Source: Microcyclosporella mali
Taxonomy: Eukaryota > Ascomycota > Dothideomycetes > Mycosphaerellales > Mycosphaerellaceae
NCBI GenBank assembly: GCA_002785985.1
Contig: NHNU01000009.1
Coordinates: 248,001 to 312,000 of the forward strand
DNA: 64,000 nt
Reading direction: 5' to 3'
Below the pieces are notes generated by a model that did no database searches, was not told the DNA's origin, and worked only from the letters and a program-made list of their open reading frames with translations. Shown piece by piece: positions 63,704 to 64,000 of this stretch. The translations under genes were made by a program, and so were the position numbers. Each line of letters begins with the position of its first letter. Position 1 is the first letter of the stretch.

Positions 63704-64000
63704 ATGGCGCCCAGAGTTGCGAGAGCCAGCATTCCGGCTGGAAAGCCAAAGAATGCACGACAGAAGAATAAGAAGCGTGCGCTCAACGCATACGCTGCGG
63801 CTCAGCACATGGTGAAAGAGAAGGGTCCGAGGTCGCATCGCTTAGGCGAGGATATCGACGATGAGCCTAGGCAGAAAAGACGACGAAATGATAGTGATGA
63901 GGAAGATGAGGACGAAGAAGAACTTCCGCAGCGCAAGAAACGATTCGCACGAAATGACGATGGCGGAATTGAATATGGCAGCGACAGCGAGGGCCACGAG
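63704..64000 (+). CDS. UTP14: U3 snoRNA-associated protein UTP14-like, 5' part only
   Basis: Open to the right edge from the ATG at 63704, 99 codons visible. Basic start MAPRVARASIPAGKPKNARQ, then ALNAYAAAQHMVKEKGPRSH with RLGEDIDDE, a KRRRND/acidic tract, and GIEYGSDSEGHE. This order (short basic start, Ala-rich helix, RHRLG-type block, acidic tract, YGSDSEGNEW) is that of fungal Utp14, a nucleolar small-subunit processome factor that activates the Dhr1 helicase. The assignment rests on the N-terminus only, since the conserved core lies outside the window; another nucleolar acidic/basic protein is possible. Confidence 0.6.
   Translation, partial: MAPRVARASIPAGKPKNARQKNKKRALNAYAAAQHMVKEKGPRSHRLGEDIDDEPRQKRRRNDSDEEDEDEEELPQRKKRFARNDDGGIEYGSDSEGHE

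Overview
The window is nuclear DNA of a filamentous ascomycete. Introns are short (about 50-60 nt) with GT...CTAAC/CTGAT...AG signals, genes lie on both strands with no operon logic, and there are fungus-specific families (DUF1996, DUF6590, DUF7918, fungal PNP/NB-ARC/TPR receptors, a HET relic). Gene content would fit a Dothideomycete, but that is inference and no species is named.

Layout. 0-4 kb: 5' end of an ACS-type MFS transporter, an Ecm4-like omega-class glutathione transferase, and a dead adenine/adenosine deaminase. 4.3-7.9 kb: a fungal NLR-like receptor (nucleoside-phosphorylase-like / NB-ARC / TPR). 10-40.6 kb: a variable accessory region dominated by a local gene array. Four units are divergent pairs with a coiled-coil protein on the minus strand and a DUF6590 protein on the plus strand (units A 10.1-14.3, B 15.8-20.0, C 21.4-24.5, E 36.7-40.6 kb). 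A fifth DUF6590 copy (unit D, 28.2-30.0 kb) is decayed, and a broken DUF7580/subtilisin-like gene sits where its partner would be. Between D and E lie a Gln/Pro-rich repeat protein, a HET-domain relic, minisatellites and mostly gene-poor sequence. 41-64 kb: mainly conserved genes (DBP9 helicase, DUF1996 secreted protein, tRNA-Val, Ser/Thr kinase, GPI-type wall protein, purine nucleoside permease, DGAT1, mitochondrial ribosomal protein mL41, probable UTP14 start), plus an Argonaute-like protein at 44.3-47.2 kb whose PIWI region lacks the slicer residues, and a damaged DUF7918 gene.

How the genes relate. The notable pattern is the repeated coiled-coil/DUF6590 head-to-head pairing. By eye the two partners sort into the same subgroups (A, B, with D on the DUF6590 side, against C, E), as expected if the pair duplicates and evolves as a unit. 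Their function is unknown. Their neighbours (NLR, HET relic, subtilisin relic) belong to families often involved in fungal allorecognition and immunity, so the 4-40 kb region looks like an accessory/variable locus. All family assignments were made by reading translated sequence; no database search was run.
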